This document shows, one piece after another, positions 60,980-64,000 of a stretch of DNA of 64,000 bases. Positions within the stretch are counted from its first letter, which is position 1. Each line of letters begins with the position of its first letter. The stretch lies in contig QPFY01000001.1 of assembly GCA_003665825.1 (NCBI GenBank), forward strand, positions 1,295,001-1,359,000, given 5' to 3'. The notes beneath the pieces are model-generated. The model saw only the letters and a list, made by a program, of their open reading frames with translations. It made no database searches and was not told where the DNA came from. The position numbers and the translations under genes were made by a program. This DNA is from Microbotryum silenes-acaulis. Lineage: Eukaryota > Basidiomycota > Microbotryomycetes > Microbotryales > Microbotryaceae.

Positions 60980-61131
60980 GACAGGCAGAGACGGAGGACT
61001 GGGGAAAGATTACTGCTTAGAGGACCCGGAGCCCGGGGTGATGTCAAAATGAACGAGACCGCTCAGTGGAGTGTCTAATGGTAAGCGGAGAGCTAGAGGG
61101 AGCAACTCCACGCCACGTGACGCGGCGTCGA

Positions 61132-61139
61132 ACTGTAAG
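61132..61139. repeat. Left target-site duplication (8 bp)
   Basis: ACTGTAAG immediately outside the left terminal inverted repeat. The same 8 bases stand outside the right one at 62882..62889. Confidence 0.85.
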
Positions 61140-61171
61140 AGGACCCGGGAAAGCTCAGCCCAATGTGCGTC
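61140..61171. repeat. Left terminal inverted repeat (32 bp)
   Basis: Exact reverse complement of 62850..62881. Confidence 0.9.
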
Positions 61172-61545
61172 TCGAAAAACGGCGATTTTTGGCCGATTTG
61201 TACATCGGGATGAGGTGTCTGAGGGGTCGATTTGTACCTATTTTCAGTCGTACATTGGAAGAGTTCCGAAAACATGAAAAATTCAATGTCGTGAAATTGC
61301 CCAAAAATCGCTTTCCAACAGCCAGAAATACGAAAAATCGCTCCGACGACCCGGTACTAACGTCGCGTCCGCTTTAACAGCCGGCCGCTTGGACCCTGCG
61401 AAGGGCCCAACCGCTTATCGGCTCCGCTCCCTCCGTCTGCATTGCCCCTCTCCTCGCCAGCATGCGCAAGTCCCTTCCGAAGCGGGGCCAAGGACGCTGC
61501 AAGGACCCCTTTGAAGCTTTGCAGCTGGTAATATCGCGCTTGCGC

Positions 61546-62291
61546 CTATGGGTCCAGGACTCGCCAAGTGTGGCCGTCGAAGCCAAAACCAGCTGGGGGC
61601 TTAACGGTCTGCATGCTCGAGTTGTAGGTGTCAAGGCAGTTGACGACCCGGTGACCATTCAAGAAGAAGATTAGAGCTTGGCCGCGGCTGTTGCGATTGG
61701 TGAAGACTCCGGAACTGGCTTGCGTAGAAAAGAGCTCCTGAATCACGATGTTGGAGGCGAGTCCGAGGGATTCGGTGCTCTCAACACTGCAGTGAGGCAT
61801 TGCTGGTGACGGCTTTGTGTAAATATAGCGCACTGTGGTGCATACAGACGCCGCCGTGATGAGCAACTTTTCTCAATTGCAGTGAAGGGGTTCGAAATGC
61901 AACAAGCAAGGCGCTTGCCAAGCTTGATGTACGCGGCGTCGCGTTTGTCATTGACCTCAACATTGCTTAGCCAATCAACGTTATCCGAGATGGTTGACTT
62001 CAGCTGCTCGACAGAGTCCAGATGTTGCCAGAATGCTTCGGAACCGATTGGCATGTGTTCCACTATCGACGTGCAAGGGGATCGAACCTCGATGGATTGA
62101 TAGCCGGAGGCGTACAATTCTCGAAGATCGTGAGTTCTGTTGAATAATGCGCGGGTGGTGCTATTGGGGCGAATCTGATGCTGATGGAATGTTGGCTCGA
62201 ATTCGGATACGGTAAGCGTTGCGGTCAGGTCAGGCCGGGTAAATTCGAACGCGAGAAGCTCGCCGACAGTGAGCTCGGCAACAGGAGACAT
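61546..62291 (-). CDS. Unknown cargo protein inside the hAT-like element
   Basis: Two exons, 61868..62291 and 61546..61802, joined in phase 1 over a 65-bp intron (GTTGCT...CACCAG); about 226 residues. It starts MSPVAELTVGELLAFEFTRP and has IEVRSPCTSIVEHMPIGSEA, SDNVDWLSNVEVNDKRDAAY, and after the intron SVESTESLGLASNIVIQELF. It ends GFGFDGHTWRVLDP. The frame is intact in both exons, and composition is balanced with several Cys and Trp, which speaks for a real protein. No hAT dimerisation, RNase H or zinc BED motif is visible, and I recognise no other family. The GTTGCT donor is weak, so an unspliced 182-residue form is possible. It is wholly inside the terminal repeats, so it is either captured host sequence or an element-specific gene. 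Confidence 0.55.
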
Positions 62292-62849
62292 AGCGGCGAA
62301 TGCTCATCTGGAATCTCGAGCACACGTCGTCTAAGAGCAGTTGAATTCGTGTATCTGGAGGGGCTGTTGTAGATGAAATGCTGTCCTCTTAACCCTCAGC
62401 AAGGGCACGCAGGGAAGTCCGCAGAACGTAGGATGCTCGCGACGTAGCACAAGGTGAGGGTGGTCAGAGGCTGTCAGGGGCGTCTATTGGCATTTGGTTC
62501 ACTTCCAAGCGCCCTTGATTTGGTGAGCGTCTGTGAGCTCTGTGAGCGTGAAGCGCATTTTTTTGCATTAGAATCGGCTCGCGCGTCCAATTTCGTTCAG
62601 AAACTCATTCAAACTAATGGACCGCCAGTTGGCCCGCGGCGCGCGCCTACTGATCCCAGACCGCCGCCACTGATACGTGCTCGGCCATCGGCCGAGCAGG
62701 GGACGACCAGGGAGGTGCGAGGTCGAGGTACATCGATTTGTACCACATCCAGGACGTACCTCCAAGATCTGGAGTGCCAATTTTTCCGATTTGTACCACT
62801 TTTGAGTCGCAGTTTGGGGTTCGGAGGGTCCGATTTGTACATTTTCGGG

Positions 62850-62881
62850 GACGCACATTGGGCTGAGCTTTCCCGGGTCCT
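62850..62881. repeat. Right terminal inverted repeat (32 bp)
   Basis: Exact reverse complement of 61140..61171. It is followed by the target duplication ACTGTAAG at 62882..62889. Confidence 0.9.
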
Positions 62882-62889
62882 ACTGTAAG

Positions 62890-63507
62890 CGCTAAGACAG
62901 TGTGAAGTCGCTTACTCCCGCGCGTGACGCGTGACGCGTGACGTGTACCCTCTCACGAGTACACTGACATCCAGGGGCTTGTCCCGGGCTCGGTTGATTT
63001 GTGTTCAGTTCCCTCTTTGACAGAGAAGTCTTCAGCATGTAATTGGAAGCTCGAAGCAGCTGAATGAAATGCTGACGCTGTTCGGTGAATACTTGCCAGC
63101 CGACTCCGAGTGAAACCTCGATCGCACCGCCGAAGCTAAAGTTGAGACCCGAGGAGCCTGTGGCTCTAATGCAAGGCTTACATGTGCCATGCATCAGTTG
63201 AAGGTGCGATTGTCTTGGAGGCGATAATACACTTTCCCCACTTCCTGTCAACCATTATTCCTCTTTCGAACTCTGGCCAGCGTTCCTCTGATCAGAGCCC
63301 CACCGGTCGTTACTCCGATGAGGCGTCCTGTCAGATCCCCACGTGCGTCTGCCAGCCTCAGCAGCGTGATAACGCGGTACAACAATCATCGATAGCATTG
63401 CATCAACCAAGAAGGTCACGAAAGCGGCACACAGGGTTCCTAGGATGCTTCGGTCCGTTGCAAGAATGCACTGCTGGCGTACGAGAGCTGACGGACAACA
63501 TTGCAAT
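62890..63507. other. Intergenic region, about 620 bp
   Basis: Downstream of the PHO81-type gene. A short GTGACGC tandem lies at 62922-62944. A minus-strand frame 63255..63506 has one hydrophobic segment (LCAAFVTFLVDAMLSMIVV) and a charged tail, but its start is unclear. Confidence 0.35.
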
Positions 63508-64000
63508 TCAGTCGAGGTCCTCTGCTGGGTGAAGAACGATATCGATCCAACTCACAACACCAGAGGCCATATGGGCGTCAGCCCAGCCAGCCGGGACATC
63601 CGGGCCGAAAGTCGTGACGAGTAGACCTTGCTCCTTCACGCTTTGTATGACGCTGGGAACCTTCAGCTGGAGTGGTCACAAGATCAAAAGTTGTTCAGCG
63701 ATGTGCACTGACAGGCGACAAGAGGACAACGGAGCTTACCAGGATGGTCGCATCGAGCATCACGCCGAGTAGATTATTGGTTTTGGCGAATTTGACAGCT
63801 TCGCGTATGCTGGTGCACCGTCGATCGTCTTCAACGCGATTCGCTGGAACAAGCTGGCCGGACGAATTCGATCTCGAAATCCCACAATACGAGGCGAAGA
63901 AGACCGAAAAATTCGGTTGCTTCCAATTCAGTGCTGTGCACACAAGTGGGTTGAACGACGAGAAGACGATCCGACGATGGTGTTTTTCATCGCCATTCTG
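63508..64000 (-). CDS. PHO81-type GDPD-domain protein, C-terminal part
   Basis: Exon 63740..>64000 and last exon 63508..63666 join in phase 0 (donor GTAAGC). The product reads RRIVFSSFNPLVCTALNWKQ, PNFSVFFASYCGIS, RCTSIREAVKFAKTNNLLGV, MLDATIL|LKVPSVIQSVKEQG, LLVTTFGPDVPAGWADAHMA and SGVVSWIDIVL. This is the C-terminal half of the glycerophosphodiester phosphodiesterase-like domain of fungal Pho81 proteins, which usually start with SPX and ankyrin domains. In yeast Pho81 inhibits the cyclin-CDK Pho85 under phosphate starvation, and its GDPD domain is thought inactive. The N-terminal domains lie outside the window, so a Gde1-type phosphodiesterase remains possible. Confidence 0.82.

Larger units (their letters stand above)
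61140..62881. mobile_element. hAT-like DNA transposon, 1.74 kb, carrying a gene
   Basis: Perfect terminal inverted repeats of 32 bp occupy 61140..61171 and 62850..62881; both read AGGACCCGGGAAAGCTCAGC inward and continue 12 more bases. They are flanked by an 8-bp direct repeat, ACTGTAAG, the target duplication size of hAT elements. Five copies of CGATTTGTAC lie near the ends (61194, 61228, 62734, 62787 and 62831), as expected for subterminal transposase-binding repeats. The interior holds one two-exon gene (61546..62291, minus) that does not look like a hAT transposase. The element is therefore non-autonomous, and mobile only if a transposase is supplied elsewhere. Confidence 0.88.

Overview
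This looks like nuclear DNA of a fungus, most likely a basidiomycete. Most coding sequence is cut by short GT-AG introns (about 50-190 bp). The genes recognised are typical fungal housekeeping genes: cytosolic RPS19, the fungal-type mitochondrial ribosomal protein mL60/MRPL31, CMS1, GPI1, a white-collar-2 type GATA/PAS factor and a PHO81-type GDPD protein. An ankyrin protein of a type I associate with Pucciniomycotina makes a Microbotryomycetes-like yeast or smut relative plausible, but that placement is inference.

Layout. 1-5.4 kb: a partial acidic protein, an ankyrin protein, a small predicted mitochondrial membrane protein and RPS19. 6.1-18.0 kb: a nest of non-LTR retrotransposon (LINE) copies. 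One almost complete minus-strand element (about 11.05-18.02 kb) has ORF1 and ORF2 overlapping as TAATG, and ORF2 carries only three nonsense codons. A second, 3'-broken copy lies head-to-tail with it (8.07-11.05 kb) and ends in a foldback joined to a plus-strand, internally deleted RT fragment. A tRNA-Ala(AGC) gene with an intron lies 65 bp beyond the element's 5' end. 18.4-23.6 kb: a Ubp14/USP5 deubiquitinase and a CUE-domain ubiquitin-binding protein, both on the minus strand. 24-29 kb: an accessory island with Helitron-like protein remnants in both orientations, an inverted repeat with two arms of about 463 bp, and a small unknown gene beside it.

29.4-60.98 kb is a gene-dense, mostly conserved block: SET-domain methyltransferase, an unknown nuclear-type protein, 3-hydroxyisobutyryl-CoA hydrolase, WC-2, an unknown gene, a very long kinesin-4-type motor, a SERCA-type Ca2+-ATPase, mL60, CMS1, GPI1 (GPI anchor synthesis) and an EI24-family membrane protein. 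61.1-62.9 kb is a DNA transposon with 32-bp perfect terminal inverted repeats and an 8-bp target duplication (hAT-like). It carries a two-exon gene that is not an obvious transposase. The window ends inside a PHO81-type gene.

No single pathway unites the genes. Two neighbours share a theme (the Ubp14 deubiquitinase and the CUE protein, ubiquitin handling). The genomically unusual parts are the LINE nest, the Helitron/inverted-repeat island and the cargo-bearing hAT-like element. Exon boundaries were worked out by eye from GT-AG signals and reading-frame continuity, and families were recognised from memory, not by a search.
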